A DNA stretch of 64,000 bases. Source: Lobosporangium transversale (lineage: Eukaryota; Mortierellomycota; Mortierellomycetes; Mortierellales; Mortierellaceae). Below, in pieces: positions 1-11,642 of this stretch (position 1 is the first letter of the stretch; each line of letters starts with the position of its first letter). The translations under genes and the position numbers were made by a program. The DNA is taken from contig NW_019028981.1 in the NCBI RefSeq assembly GCF_002105155.1, forward strand, positions 186,001-250,000. The letters run 5' to 3'. The notes beneath the pieces are model-generated. The model ran no database searches. It worked only from the letters and a program-made list of their open reading frames with translations, and had not been told where the DNA came from.

Positions 1-2065
1 TTATTAGCCCTTGCCCAGCTCAATGCTTGTGGAGTAGAGGAAATGAGTTTTAAGCACACATGTGGAGGGGGCTCAAAAGAGAGAAAGAAGTATCTTTCCA
101 AACATCAGGCAAAGAGAAATATGATGACAGAAGGAAAAAACAATAAGGAGAGCCAGTGCAGGCGCCTCGTTCCGGGTTGGGTGCAGTGAAATAACAAAAA
201 AACAAATGATTGAGCACTTCACCATGCCATGGTGACAATTATTGCACAAATATATACAAACAAACGCAAGCCGGATGTTGGTACCACAAACATTCCATTG
301 CTCTCTTTTTTTTTTTCTTTCTCCCAACTTGTCTTAGAGTTTATGTTGTTGCGCAAGGTACGCATTGTACTCTGGGCCAGCTTGAGATGCGCGCCGGCCA
401 TTGGTTTTCTTTTGATTGTCTTTTTAAGTGACTATGGATAGGGGAGCAAATAATTGGCCGCACGCTTTCCCTTCATTCTTCTCTTTAATTTACTACCTGC
501 CATGAGCCTGTCTACTTTGCGTTCTCAAACCTTATGAGTCTTTGGTAAGCATGAATTGTTCTATAACTGGTTCTATTGTGCGCGTTCAAAACTATTATCA
601 TGGCCACTCTACCAAGATGATTATGTTTTATAGTTGCATGTTTTTTATTATCAAGCAATTTATAATCCTCTAGGAGGGTTGTTTGTCTCTTTATTCCAAG
701 GATAGGTGGACATGGGTAACAGACGGTCATTTGTTATTATTTTAATGCAACTTCGTTTTTGAAGGGGACACAAACCCAGATTATTGTGTACATATACATA
801 CTGCATGTACATCTTTTCCTTTTTGTTTGCATGGGAGTCGCCATACTGGAATGATCCACTTCTTGTGCCTTTGAATTTTGTTGTTGTTGTTAATGTCTCA
901 TTTTCTTTCTGAGTAAAAATTATTTCTAAGCATGTATTCTTGGTGTTACCACATTATGCTGTTTTACTTGCTCTCTATTCAATCTTGCACAATCGTATAA
1001 ATGCTATGAATGAGGGGCAAAAAATAATAAATATATAATAAGCGAGTATGCTCTGAGGAAGAAGTAGAGATCCAGAACTGCGGACACCACTTTTTTCTAT
1101 GAACCTACAGGTCTTTTCATAGGGGTGTCTACATACGGTTGAGCACTTTAAAGGGTTTTTGTGGAGTTAGAGCTCAAAGGGAGGAGGCTCTTGAGAGACT
1201 TGTGGAGAAAAAAGTTCTTCATAATGCGACCCTACTCCACAATCGTCCAATCCGAGAATCTGTTTTTTGCTTTCGCATGCGTAATAGCACTTTACATGTA
1301 CTTTGAGATGTTCATCCTTCCTTCCAAAAAACCGGAAAGGAAGAAGAGTTGGCGTCTTATAATCATACTGTACTTTTCTATTTTCTTTTTCTCCACATAA
1401 TTCAGGATTACAAGTCTGTGGACAGTGTACAAACAAAAGCCCAAACACATGACATCTCTTCGCGATGTTCGCGCCACGACTGTTTACATTCCTTTCTCAT
1501 TACCATGTGTTGGAGCAACACAGAACATTAACGGTCCCTCCCAATGTATTACCTTGTTTTCCCCTAATAACAAGCCTCGAGGCCATTTAACCCCTTGATC
1601 TGGTATGTGCTTTATCTCGTGAAAAATCATATTGCGTCTGAATCATCATTTATCATTCACAAACCTGATCGGATAATGTTATTCATGTCCAACATGCATT
1701 AATGCAGTGTGTGGATTATTTGTTTCACGAACTTGAGAGACATCAATGCTTTTTTGTCTTTCCAGCTGACAAAAAAAAAAAGAAATGGAAATTATTGAAA
1801 AATAGCCAATATTGATCTTATGTATATCATCTAGATATGGTACATGTATACAGGTAACATGGCTTCTGCATTTGCTCTTTATTAAAATCAATGATGTTCC
1901 CATTCGGACAAAGGAGGATTTAAATTCTAGAGAAACATGGCGTGGCTTAGCTTGTCGAATTGTTTAGTTTTTACCAAAAAAAAAAAAAAAAAAAAAAAAA
2001 GCAGGCTTTAAACAAGTTGCAATTGCATTCCTCATTAGAACATATTCATTAGGTACTCATTCACA
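1..2065. other. Gene-poor AT-rich region
   Basis: No convincing gene is seen here. A reading frame is open from base 1 to a stop at 187-189 and could be the tail of a gene entering from the left. Its composition is lysine-rich and unremarkable, so 3' untranslated sequence is equally likely. The remainder has only short frames with no family signature. A 23-nt poly(A) tract lies just before the DBP8 start (about 1978-2000). Confidence 0.5.
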
Positions 2066-4107
2066 ATGGCAAGGAACGCAGGAAAACCAAAGACTACAAA
2101 GCTCCAGAAATTAGAGAAGAAAGCACTTGAATACTCAGATCCTGAGCTAGAGCAACTCTCACAGGACGAGAACGAATCTGATGAAAATGATAATGAAAGT
2201 TTCGAAGAGTTGGAAGACGACGAGGAAGAGACTGGAGACCAGACGGTGAGCAGTGATAGTGACAACGAGTCCGGAGAGGGTGAAGCAAAGGCTGTAGATG
2301 GAAAAGCTGAGGACGAGGATGAGGATGAGCAATTCGTATCCAACCTGTCATTTTCGCAACTTGGACTGGCTTCTTGGCTTGTAAATGCCTTAAAAGCCAT
2401 GTCTATTACCTCTCCATCTGAGATCCAGACAAAGTGTATTCCTGAGATCCTCAAAGGTAGGGATGTCATTGGTGGTGCAAAAACTGGATCCGGTAAAACG
2501 GCTGCCTTTGCCTTACCCATTTTACAAAAGCTTTCTGAGGATCCATATGGTGTTTTTGCTGTTATTCTAACTCCTACGAGGTAAAGTAAAGGAGACAACT
2601 TTGAGCGGGTTTTACTTGAAGCTGCATAACAATCCTATTTAACCTTCTCTTTTTTAATTGTCCACAGAGAGTTAGCGTTTCAGATCGCAGAGCAGTTCAA
2701 AGTTCTTGGAAAGTCAATCAACCTCAAGGATGTGGTGATTGTAGGAGGACTTGACATGATGACACAGGCGATCGCTCTTTCTAAGCGCCCACATATTATT
2801 ATCGCTACACCAGGTCGTCTCCGTGATCACATTAATTCTTCCAAGGACGCTATGCATTTATCTAAAGTCAAATTTTTGGTCCTGGACGAGGCAGATCGAT
2901 TGTTGACAGACACATTCGCAGATGATCTAGGAGGCATTCTCGAAGTATTACCCAAGAAGCGTCAAACATTACTTTTTACGGCTACCATGACAGATGCTGT
3001 TCTAGAACTTTCAAAACCCAACCCTGAAGATTCACCATCACCATCAACACCAGCTAAACCCTTACCTTTTGTTTATCAATGCAAGAACACAGTCTCGACA
3101 GTATCAACGTTAACTCAATCCTACATCTTTATACCATCACACCTTCGTGAGACCTATCTTACATATTTGCTCCGCTCAGAGGATTTTGTAAAGAAATCGA
3201 CAATTATCTTTTGCGGGCGCTGTAGGACAGCAGAAACACTTAGAGTCATGTTGAGGGAACTAGGAATAGCGTGCACTGCATTGCATTCTGAGATGTCACA
3301 GCAAGAGCGCCTCAACTCATTGGCAAAATTCAGGGGCGCCATCACCACAGTCCTCATTGCTACAGATGTCGGTTCTCGGTACGCTGTTTTGGAAGAAAAT
3401 CAGTTGATCTTTTCCTTATAAGGGTCAATTTATATATATTGTATTCTGTTTGATCATGTTGCTTACAAGGCTTTATATGATTTACCTGAATAGTGGTCTT
3501 GATATCCCTAGCGTACAGTTGGTTTTGAACTATGATATTCCGCGCGATCCTACAGATTACATTCATAGAGTGGGCCGTACTGCTCGTGCTGGAAGAGGAG
3601 GACAGGCGATTTCGATTGTGTCAGAGCGGGATATTGAATTGATTCAAGATATTGAGTCTAGGATAAGTATGTCATCATTATTGCTTCGCCTCTGTCAATT
3701 TAATGATGTGCCTCTCTTTCCAATATCTATTAAAATATATCTCTAATGTTGTTTTTCTGGCTAAACTGTTTCTTATACCCCCAATAGACAAGACCATGGG
3801 CGAATATCCAATTCCCGAGAACAAAGCGCTAGAGGTTTTGAACGAAGTCACATCAGCAAAAAGAGCAGCCAACATGGTAAAAACGAGATATTCGCTCTTT
3901 TAGATCTAAGGTTTAATTTCCCTTTGCAACGTATTTCCTCGCTAACGGTATAATTTTTTTTTTTTTTTTTTTTTTTTTTTTCCCTTTCACTCTTAGACAC
4001 TTCATGATAGTCAGTTTGGGGAAAAGAAGAGAATCCAAAAGCAAAAGAGACAAATCTTGGAGAATGCTCGAAATGGATCCAAGAAGCGAAAACTGAGCTC
4101 AAAATAA
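2066..4107 (+). CDS. DBP8: DEAD-box ATP-dependent RNA helicase, DBP8/DDX49 family
   Basis: Nucleolar ATP-dependent RNA helicase expected to act in 40S subunit/18S rRNA maturation. Five exons, 2066-2580, 2668-3378, 3494-3666, 3788-3876 and 3997-4107, join in frame to give 532 aa. Residues 1-90 are an acidic Glu/Asp/Ser-rich extension. Then come the Q motif region (FSQLGL, about 96-122), Walker A AKTGSGKT (138-145), PTRELA, ATPGR (218-222), the DEAD box (245-248), motif III as TAT, and, across intron 2, ATDVGSRGLDIP and [11 protein letters not shown]. The spacer between motif III and the second RecA lobe ([12 protein letters not shown]) is slightly long. The C-terminus is Lys/Arg-rich, typical of nucleolar helicases. 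The [17 protein letters not shown] stretch is what places it with DBP8/DDX49 and not other DEAD proteins. Intron 4 holds a roughly 27-nt poly(T) tract. Confidence 0.93.
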
Positions 4108-4153
4108 TACTTAATAAACTAATATAAACACATTTGCATACATATCATTGACA

Positions 4154-4185
<32 letters not shown>

Positions 4186-4513
4186 GGTACAAAAGAACGA
4201 CAAATGGAAAAGGAACTGAACAAAAAAATGAAGTGTCTATATAACAAGTTCGGAATTGAGTAAAGAAGTTGAAGACAATAACAAGAAAAAGCAAAAACAA
4301 AACGTCTATTTTGTCTAATCCAATATGATGGTGCATAATCGAATCATATTTGTTACCCGATCCAGATTTTCCGATCTTTTATCCAATATAACGATAACCT
4401 TCCCAGATATTACGTTGCTAGACCAAATACTGAATACTAAATGTCGAATTATCCTTGTCTTTACTTTCCCTCTTGCCAATCTCCTCCAATGCTCCGTTTA
4501 CATACTAATTTTT

Positions 4514-5051
4514 TTAAAATCCAGGTGGAACAATACCGCCAGCCTGCTTCTTCTGTTGACTGGAGGGTTGAGAGAGCATCTACGGAGTTGTATCAATAGA
4601 ATATTACTTAGCGCAATTTGAATTACGTCCTCTCGTTCTCAGGAGAGTGGGAAAAAAAATCCTTCTCAATGAATATAATTGGAATGCATGTTGTATCTAC
4701 CTGGTTTGACTGTTGCTGCATCTTCTCAATTTCGATCAGACCCTGCTCATGCTCAAGTTCGATCATGAGAGGGAGAACCAGAAGAAGAGCACTTGTGGTG
4801 AGAACCCAAGCCGAGTTTCCAAGAAACTTTGCACCGTACTTGCCCCAGTCGTAGACGGACGAGCATTTGTCAGCGATAGATTTTCGAGTCTTGGGAGGAA
4901 TGACGTCCTGAAGGGCCCAGACACGATCAAGGATCGACTCAATGTTGTCGACATCGCCTTCATCGTCGTCAGACGAATAGACAGAAGAGGAATCAGAATC
5001 AGTATACTCCTCCTCAACGTGATCGAGCGAGACTTCTTCTAGTTTGACCAT
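4514..5051 (-). CDS. TOM22: Mitochondrial import receptor subunit TOM22
   Basis: Central receptor and organiser of the TOM complex in the mitochondrial outer membrane, tail-anchored with its N-terminus in the cytosol. Two exons: 5051-4701 (117 codons) and 4579-4514 (21 codons plus stop), total 138 aa. The intron 4700-4580 starts GTAGAT and ends GTAG on the coding strand. The N-terminal 40 residues are acidic (DSDSSSVYSSDDDEGD), as expected for presequence binding. IESILDRVWALQDVIPP and the region up to WGKYGAKFLGN match the conserved Tom22 core. VLTTSALLLVLPLMIEL is the single membrane segment (about 87-103). A Gln-rich intermembrane-space tail follows and ends IVPPGF. The start at 5051 was chosen because it begins the Tom22-like sequence; an in-frame upstream extension to 5126 looks like 5' UTR. 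It is convergent with DBP8. Confidence 0.9.
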
Positions 5052-5448
5052 GGTGATTTTATAAGGAAGAAGAATAGAAGGTGTGTGAGAAATGAATGAC
5101 TCTCCGGCAACTAATGAATTACCCATGTCTTTACAAACAATTCCAAGCCACTTACCATAACTTTGAGTAGATGCCTGACTGCTTTATCTAGCGCGTTTTT
5201 TTTTTTTCTTTCTAGTTTATGTGGTTACTTTGATAACTGACCTTCCTTCCTCTAATTTTCCTTTCCTTATTCTCCTCCCATTCCTCTTACCTCCGCCTGT
5301 CTTGTCAGCGTATCCGCCCGCTGCCTTGCTTGTGCGCTACATCAAACACATTGTCGCATTTCTTTATTTTGTTTTATTTTTAATTTTTAAAGGACACCTA
5401 CGCTCATTACTCTTCAAGACTGAACACCTTAATTCTAAAACAGCATCC
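5052..5448. promoter_or_regulatory. Divergent intergenic region, TOM22 and MBIP-like gene
   Basis: About 400 bp separate the TOM22 start (leftward) from the MBIP-like start (rightward), so both promoters must lie here. The DNA is T- and C-rich near the right-hand gene. A reading frame is open from 5221 into the coding exon but has no upstream Met context supporting it. No clear TATA element was seen. Confidence 0.4.
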
Positions 5449-6421
5449 ATGAGCAACGACGCGCCAAAGACAGGCCCTACAATAGAGGCAGTTATTTCTG
5501 GACCAGAGTTAGCCAAAATCGCTGATCCGAATCCGAATGCTGTCAGTGCATCTCCAAACCAAGGAATAGAGGCTACTACAACTACGACTACTACAACTAT
5601 TCAGGACGCAAACGTTCCATATGCTAATAGTGATAATTTTTTGACGAGCCCTAACAATACCACTTCAATACCAATTGGGACTGCAATCCCAAACGGAGAA
5701 ACCCCTGCAACACAATCTTCAACAATAATAGCCCAGGATGCAAATATAATTGATCATCAGCCTACAGCCTCATCTATTCAAACTTCAATATCTCAGCCTA
5801 CTTCAATATCGAACCCTCCCAATGTCATTACTCAAGATACACTAGTTCAAGCTGTCGGATCAACAGCAAGGGATAATGGAGGTAATCTCATCCTCATGGA
5901 GAATAGGACTGTATGGCGCGGCATCATATAGAGGGAATTCCACCATCATATTTTCGGCATGGAATTTTAACCGAACAATCTACGACCCCTTTTATTTTAT
6001 TTATACTTAATTTCATTTGCCAGGAACTGAACCCAGATCAACAGATGCTATTTCACATACCAATGCCTCAGGACAGGAAGGACCCACAGCAGAGCCTGTG
6101 CCGATCTTAGTTAAAGATCACTTAGTTGATCCTTCGAGCGCTGAACAGACCCGATCACATCAAAAGCCAATTGGTCCATGGCAAGACGTAATGATCAGTA
6201 TGCTTAATGAGGTAGGATCGAGGGAGCCTTTTGAATGCGATGTGGATAGATTTGAATTGGACCATTCATTCATGTGTCATGTCATATTTTCTTTTCATAG
6301 CTTGGTCTTATCCAAACAAGTCGAATGATGGCTGCGGAAGAGTTGGTATTATCGAGGACGCAAAGCGAGAACGCAATTGGGATCATTCAAAAATTCACAA
6401 AGCTTTTGCAGGTGCGGGTTG

Positions 6422-6459
<38 letters not shown>

Positions 6460-8956
6460 CAAGTTCGGAAACTTCTTGATTGAAGCTTTCTTTAATAATT
6501 GATGACACATCGGGGATCATATGGTCTTTTTATTCTATATAGGATTCAATTGCAGGGACTGATAAATCAACAGATATGGAGCGGGACAATGGACCTGAAT
6601 CGAGCAAGCGACAAACTTTTGAATCTATGGATGTTGACCTTGAATCCCTTGAATCTATTAAGCGGAGGCGAGTTGATGATATTAATAGCAACATTCAAGA
6701 GAATGCAACACGAGACGGGATAGAAGAGCGGATGGCACAATTTATTGCCACTAAGCGTGAACAGATCAACATGAGCAATCGTCAAGAATTCATTAAGGGA
6801 CGGACACATGACGAAAGATCTGAATCGCAAGATTCATATGATGATGGCTGTGCCAGAGTAGATGCCCGGAAGCTCAATAGGACCATTCAAATGAGACTGG
6901 AAACCGTCAAAAACGAAGCCTTGACAAAAACGAACCCTAAATCACACACGCAGCTTAGCGATGTGAATACGACTACTAATGGACTAGATGAGCGCCTCCG
7001 CAACATTCAACTTCACCTCAACCTTCGAATTGGTAAGATTTGCAATAGAAGAGATTCAAGTTTTGCTCCAAGAACTATTTTAGGATTTGTCTTTATTAAC
7101 GTCAATCTATGATCATTCTATTTCTCTCTTTTTTATTTTTATTTTTTTATTTTTATTTTTATTTTTATTTCTTTTAAGCTGCTGTACCTGCATGTACTAT
7201 CGCGGAGCGCATTCGGATTGTTGAGGATGTCATTATCCAGTTGGAGAGGGATTATCCATTATGGGCTGCTTTACATTTTAATCAGCCTAACAGAGTTGTA
7301 AGCCTGAAAGCTCTCAAATGTCCTTTTTTATATTTATATATCCCTGGCGGCTGCATGGCTTCATCTCATAGTATTAATGTAATGAATGGATGAACCCTTT
7401 CAAATCCCATCTAGTTCCCACCACCTCCATCTGTGACAACAGTTAGTAGGAATGCAAAGAATCAGATTGTCATTACAGGAGATCACCTTCACACCACTAT
7501 AGTCGATCAAGGTGATCCGATTATGAACCAAGCAGGAATAGGCCAATACTCATCGGGAAGCATACCATCACCAGTGATGGGCGCTCACGTAGGATCGTCT
7601 CAGCTTTATGGAGCTACAGATATTAATTCTCGAGTGGGACAGGGTACAATGCAAACAGTGGGTCATGGTAGAGGTGGTGCTCTGGCTGGACCAGGCAAAA
7701 CTGCTACGCCCACTGCGCCCGGCACAGGCGGATCAGCAACAGTCATCAAACTCAAGCGTCATGGAGGTGCTGGCTCCTCCTCATTAGCTAGAGCTGTCCA
7801 GCAACAATTGGCGCAGCGGAAAGCCAATGCAGCAGCAGGCGGTTATACGATTGATGAAACAAAGAATCAAGGATCAATGTCAACGTTCAAGGTTACACCT
7901 GTATCAGATAGTGCATCAAATCTTTCGAAGACAGGACCCAATAACTCGCTTTCTTCAGCAATGGACTTTTCGGATCCATTGAAACCAGGGGTAACGGGAA
8001 GAGGACCTATTAAATCACGAAGGAAATCTATTGCTAAAGGCTTAGATTCGATATCTGCATCGCATAACCAACCAGGAAGCATCCTTGGCACTGATCCTAA
8101 CACAGCAGTCGCAGGCAGCTCCACAGATGCTCAAGTATCTGACATATCATCTGCATCACTGGGTTCTTTTGTTATACCAAAACCGAAGCCAATCGCGCCC
8201 AAAAAGCCTCGGAAAAAGAAGGTTGAGGATAACGGCGATGAATCTTTAGCAGGGGCTGGGAGCCGCACCGCAGGAGTGGGTCGCGGCAAAGGAGGCTTCG
8301 GATTGGGTAAGGGCAAAGGAGGAGGGCGATCTAGTATGGGTCTAGGACTAGGTAAGGGTAAGGGTGGCGCTTATCGTCAAGAATTACTCCGACGTGCTGA
8401 AGTGGAGGATTTTGATAATGAGAGTGAGGAGGGCGCCGATGACGATGACGACACTAATGTTAACGCTACCACAAGAAGTGCACCCTATAATTCGGGTAAC
8501 GGAGCACTTGGGTCAAGCAACACGATGTATATGAACGACAACTCTGCACTTGCTCAATTGGTCAGCAGTGCTTTGCAGGATCAAGCTAATATGGTAGCAC
8601 AGGCGCAGTTACAAAAACAGCAACAGCAACAGCAACAGCAGCAGCAGCAACAGCAGCAGCAACAACAGCAACAACAGCAGCAGCAGCAGCAACAGCAGCA
8701 GAGCCCACAACAGGAGAAGCAGCAACAAACAAACCAGACAACCAAAGCCAAGAAGCAGCCAAAGAAAGCATCCGCTCCAGCTAAACCGCCGCCAGTACGT
8801 AAATTTGGTGGCAAAAGCTTTGGGATTGCAGGTGGTGAAAGTTCTGGCAGTAGTAGTAATGAAAGTAGTGATGGCGAAGGTAGTAGTGGCTCACAGAGTG
8901 ATTCGTCATCATCGGGCGGTAGCGTTAGTGGGTCTGACCCTGGTGACTCTGACTAA
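5449..8956 (+). CDS. MBIP-like low-complexity nuclear protein with polyglutamine tract
   Basis: Six exons, 5449-5881, 6024-6211, 6301-6411, 6543-7032, 7179-7297 and 7415-8956, join in frame to 960 aa. About residues 390-450, across introns 4 and 5, read LDERLRNIQLHLNLR then IAERIRIVEDVIIQLERDYP and WAALHFNQP. This pair of amphipathic helices resembles the C-terminal part of MAP3K12-binding inhibitory protein (MBIP), an ATAC acetyltransferase subunit in animals. The assignment rests on my reading of this motif only. The rest is disordered: a Ser/Thr/Asn-rich N-terminus, a basic bipartite-like KRRR, Gly-Lys repeats (GKGKGG, about 8290-8370), a 28-residue polyGln (8618-8701), and a Ser/Gly/Asp-rich tail. 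Nuclear location is inferred from basic clusters. Intron 3 has a 38-nt poly(T). It could instead be a fungus-specific regulator. Confidence 0.6.
8618..8701 (+). repeat. CAG/CAA trinucleotide repeat (polyGln)
   Basis: Twenty-eight consecutive CAG or CAA codons within exon 6 of the MBIP-like gene. The CAA interruptions are frequent, which usually dampens repeat expansion. Confidence 0.9.
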
Positions 8957-9181
8957 CTATCAGCCAGAATACCAGAATAGACGACAAAAATTATAAAAAT
9001 ACCAATTAATTTAACGATGTGAAAGAACGCAACTTTGAAAATTTGTAACGGATGCGATAAGTCCATCGACCAACACGCTCCGTCATCTTTTTTTTTTTTT
9101 TTTTTTTTTTACTTTTTAAGCTCATTAGAACCAACCTTCTCCTCTTTTGCACCGGTGGTGAGGATTTCTGGTGCGCCTCAT

Positions 9182-9218
<37 letters not shown>

Positions 9219-9340
9219 GCACCGCGGTGCAAGATTAACTGGTGAAGATCACTGCACGGTAACGATGCATTCTCTGATGTCTGGAATGACATGCTATTGT
9301 TTTTTATGTTTTTCACTTATTTGTTTATTTTGCACACGCC
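8957..9340. other. Intergenic region with homopolymer tracts and an 18-bp palindrome
   Basis: It holds a poly(T) tract (about 9089-9110) and a poly(A) tract of about 31 nt (9183-9214), the latter abutting a perfect GC-rich 18-bp palindrome at 9216-9233. No gene is seen. Confidence 0.55.
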
Positions 9341-10010
9341 ATGTGGAGAAAGAAACTCGCCCAGTTTCACAAGGTAAAAGCTTAAACTGCTCTCTTGTAT
9401 ACAGTTTTGTGCTAGCTTGTCAACAGCAACCTATTTGCAAAGTCAATAGTTTCTTCGTCTTTCATTTTGTAGCCATTTTGCGCTGGTAGTCAAGGACCTT
9501 GCTGTAGAATATGGTATCGACTTGTTTGTGAAGCCTCTATTGGACATATCTTTTTGCAAGGGCGCCATCAGGGTTATCTCAGTCACGGCTGTTACTGGGG
9601 TATTTGTATCATTTACCTCAGCTTCCGAAGACGTTGACAATGAGCAGGAAGGAGCGACGTCTTGAGGTTAAAATTTTCCCATTGATATGACGAACAGTAA
9701 TCTAGTCTTGAGACTATTGCGGCCATTGGTGAATCAATGGAGGGAGGGATTGTAAAGGATTCAGAAGTCAACGAGGCTATGATGGTTGGGCTGAAGGAGG
9801 AGGTTAGGAAAAATGAGGACAAGCAAGTTTGACGCAGAAAAAGAAGTCGCCGGCGAAAAGGCTATTGGCTTCGAACACCGAGTTGAGGGCCCTGAACCCG
9901 AAGATGAGACACCAAGGGTTCGAAAGAGATATAGAAGTCTCGTTGCTACCACAGCAGTAGGTCTTGTTGCTGCTGTCATCATTCCTCGGATCATGCATTA
10001 TTTTCCGTAA
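9341..10010 (+). pseudogene. Possible decayed gene remnant with C-terminal membrane segment
   Basis: Several protein-like stretches lie in different frames. There is a possible first exon from the ATG at 9341, followed by a GTAAAAG donor. Next comes a hydrophobic stretch, about 9485-9665, containing VKDLAVEYGIDLFVKPLL and ending at a TGA. A stretch of about 9700-9830 contains IAAIGESMEGGIVKDSEV and also ends in a stop. Finally 9813-10010 encodes 65 aa ending in a single hydrophobic segment (SLVATTAVGLVAAVIIP) like a tail anchor. No splice model joined them in one frame, which suggests frameshift decay beside the Tc1 insertion at 10050. The last piece might still be a small tail-anchored protein. 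No family was recognised. Confidence 0.3.
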
Positions 10011-10049
10011 ACCAGAAAAGCGATGGTAAAAAAAAAAACTTTACATGTA

Positions 10050-10077
10050 CAGTCACATGAAAAAATTATACGGCAAA
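10050..10077 (+). repeat. Left terminal inverted repeat of Tc1-like element
   Basis: 28 nt starting CAGT, preceded by the TA target duplication at 10048-10049. It pairs with 11345-11372 at 26 of 28 positions. Confidence 0.92.
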
Positions 10078-10168
10078 ATAAATTTAGAAAATAATTGACG
10101 CGAAGATAATCATCCTCTCTCTTTCTTTTTCTCATTTTTCACAACAATAACAACTTGAAAAAACCACC

Positions 10169-11182
10169 ATGCCTTTAAATTTGGATATCGAGGATAAAGC
10201 TATCATGGTTGGAATGCATCTTGCGGGAATGAAGGATGCGGAGATCGCGCTGAAACGTAATGTACCAAGATCAACGGTCTACACTATTATTCAAAGATAT
10301 TACAAAAGAGGTACCACCGCTCGCGCCCCCGCCCCAGGACGACCAAGAGCACTGAGTGAAAGAGATATCAGGAGCATAGTGCGCTGCACAAAGAGAGAAA
10401 GGAGAGCCACTCTTAAGGACATCACCAATCAATTGCCGAAGAAAGTGTGCACAAGGACCGTTGCAGAGATATTGCATTCACTGGGTATCTTCAGCCGGAT
10501 CGCGGTTCCAAAACCATACTTAAATGAAGATCATATGAAGAAGCGACTGGCTTTTGCCAAAAAGTACGAGAGTTGGTCCAATGAAGATTGGAGTCGGGTA
10601 GTTTGGACTGATGAATCGTCATTTGAAGTTGGCGAGAATTTCCGTAAGATAAGAGTTTGGCGTACGGCGGAGGAAAAGTACGACCACGATTGCCTTATAC
10701 CCACTTTCAAGAGTGGTAGAACATCCTTGATGGTCTGGGGGGCATTCACATCAACCAAAAAGTCTCGGTTGGTTATATTTAAACGAGGTCGTAGAGATGG
10801 GCAGTGTTTTGTGGAAGATGTATATAAAGTTGAACTAATCAGGTTTATGGCTGAAGTAGAGGGCGGCATTCTCATGGAGGATAATGCTCCAGTCCATACT
10901 TGTAAGATAGCAAAAGAATGGCGTGAAAATAACAACATCTCTAGGATTCCAGACTGGCCAGCATGTTCTCCGGATATAAACCCCATCGAGCGTGTATGGT
11001 CATTTCTCGCTAATGCACTCGATAAGCGCTCCAGAGGACCAAGAGATCTCCCCAGCCTCGCAGTAGCTCTTACTGAGGAGTGGAATAATTTGCCACAAGA
11101 GAAACTGGCAAGCCTTGTTGATTCCATGCCCAACAGGCTGAAAGAAGTGAGGAAGGCTAAAGGTGGGCACACTCATTATTAA
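10169..11182 (+). CDS. Tc1-like transposase (DD35E)
   Basis: A 337-aa single-exon transposase that would cut and paste the surrounding element. The N-terminal half holds two helix-turn-helix modules (about 10-50 and 60-110) joined by a GRPR hook (about 57-60). The DDE catalytic domain has D148 (WTDESSF), D238 (MEDNAPVHT) and E274 (SPDINPIERVW). Thirty-five residues lie between the second Asp and the Glu, one more than in classical Tc1 (DD34E). No internal stop or frameshift is present. The length is normal for Tc1 transposases. The start at 10169 has ACCACC just upstream and no earlier in-frame Met. The gene ends 163 bp before the right repeat. Confidence 0.95.
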   Translation: MPLNLDIEDKAIMVGMHLAGMKDAEIALKRNVPRSTVYTIIQRYYKRGTTARAPAPGRPRALSERDIRSIVRCTKRERRATLKDITNQLPKKVCTRTVAEILHSLGIFSRIAVPKPYLNEDHMKKRLAFAKKYESWSNEDWSRVVWTDESSFEVGENFRKIRVWRTAEEKYDHDCLIPTFKSGRTSLMVWGAFTSTKKSRLVIFKRGRRDGQCFVEDVYKVELIRFMAEVEGGILMEDNAPVHTCKIAKEWRENNNISRIPDWPACSPDINPIERVWSFLANALDKRSRGPRDLPSLAVALTEEWNNLPQEKLASLVDSMPNRLKEVRKAKGGHTHY

Positions 11183-11344
11183 ACCCACATAGTACTTTTA
11201 CCTTTCATACAGTATATCCTCAAAACCTCCATAAAGAAACAAAATCGACCTCTTTAACGAATTCTAAAGTTTCATGTTGATTGATAAAGTCTTTGTGTAT
11301 GTTGTCTATGATCTGTTTGTCAAGGGTGCTCAAAAAAAATAGAA

Positions 11345-11372
11345 TTTGCCGTAAAATTTCTTCATGTGACTG
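11345..11372 (-). repeat. Right terminal inverted repeat of Tc1-like element
   Basis: 28 nt ending in GACTG, followed by the TA duplication at 11373-11374. It is the inverted partner of 10050-10077. Confidence 0.92.
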
Positions 11373-11642
11373 TACATAATGAAAGATGAAATATCTTGGC
11401 ACTGGAGTCCGGAGTGCTGTCAAAATAGCTTTAGTATTTTTTATTTTGTTGCATTAGTTTTTCCTCTCTGTCCTGGTTTGCATAATTTCTTTTTGCTTCC
11501 TTTAATTTGCTATGCCTTTTTTTTTATTATTTTTATTTATTGGGCGCTCAAGAAGAAAAAAGAAGATATGGGCCTACATGTGGGTGGAGTAACTTCATAG
11601 TCCGTCTTACGCCAAAACTTTTGGATGGAACAATAGTATAGC

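Larger units (their letters stand above)
10050..11372 (+). mobile_element. Intact Tc1/mariner-type DNA transposon, 1323 bp
   Basis: The element runs from CAGTCACATG to its inverted copy CATGTGACTG. The terminal inverted repeats are 28 nt (10050-10077 and 11345-11372) with only two mismatches. It is flanked on both sides by TA (10048-10049 and 11373-11374), the signature Tc1/mariner target duplication. One uninterrupted transposase gene occupies most of the interior. Near-identical ends and an open gene suggest a recent insertion, possibly still active. Confidence 0.93.

Noticed and set aside
1-189. Frame open from the window start, possible 3' end of a gene
   Set aside because: Lysine-rich, no recognisable motif, and no way to see an upstream exon; 3' UTR is as likely.
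2035-2598. Minus-strand Ser-rich frame of about 187 codons
   Set aside because: Antisense of the acidic DBP8 N-terminus.
8581-8814. Minus-strand cysteine-rich frame
   Set aside because: Antisense of the CAG/CAA tract; poly-Cys is the mirror of polyGln.
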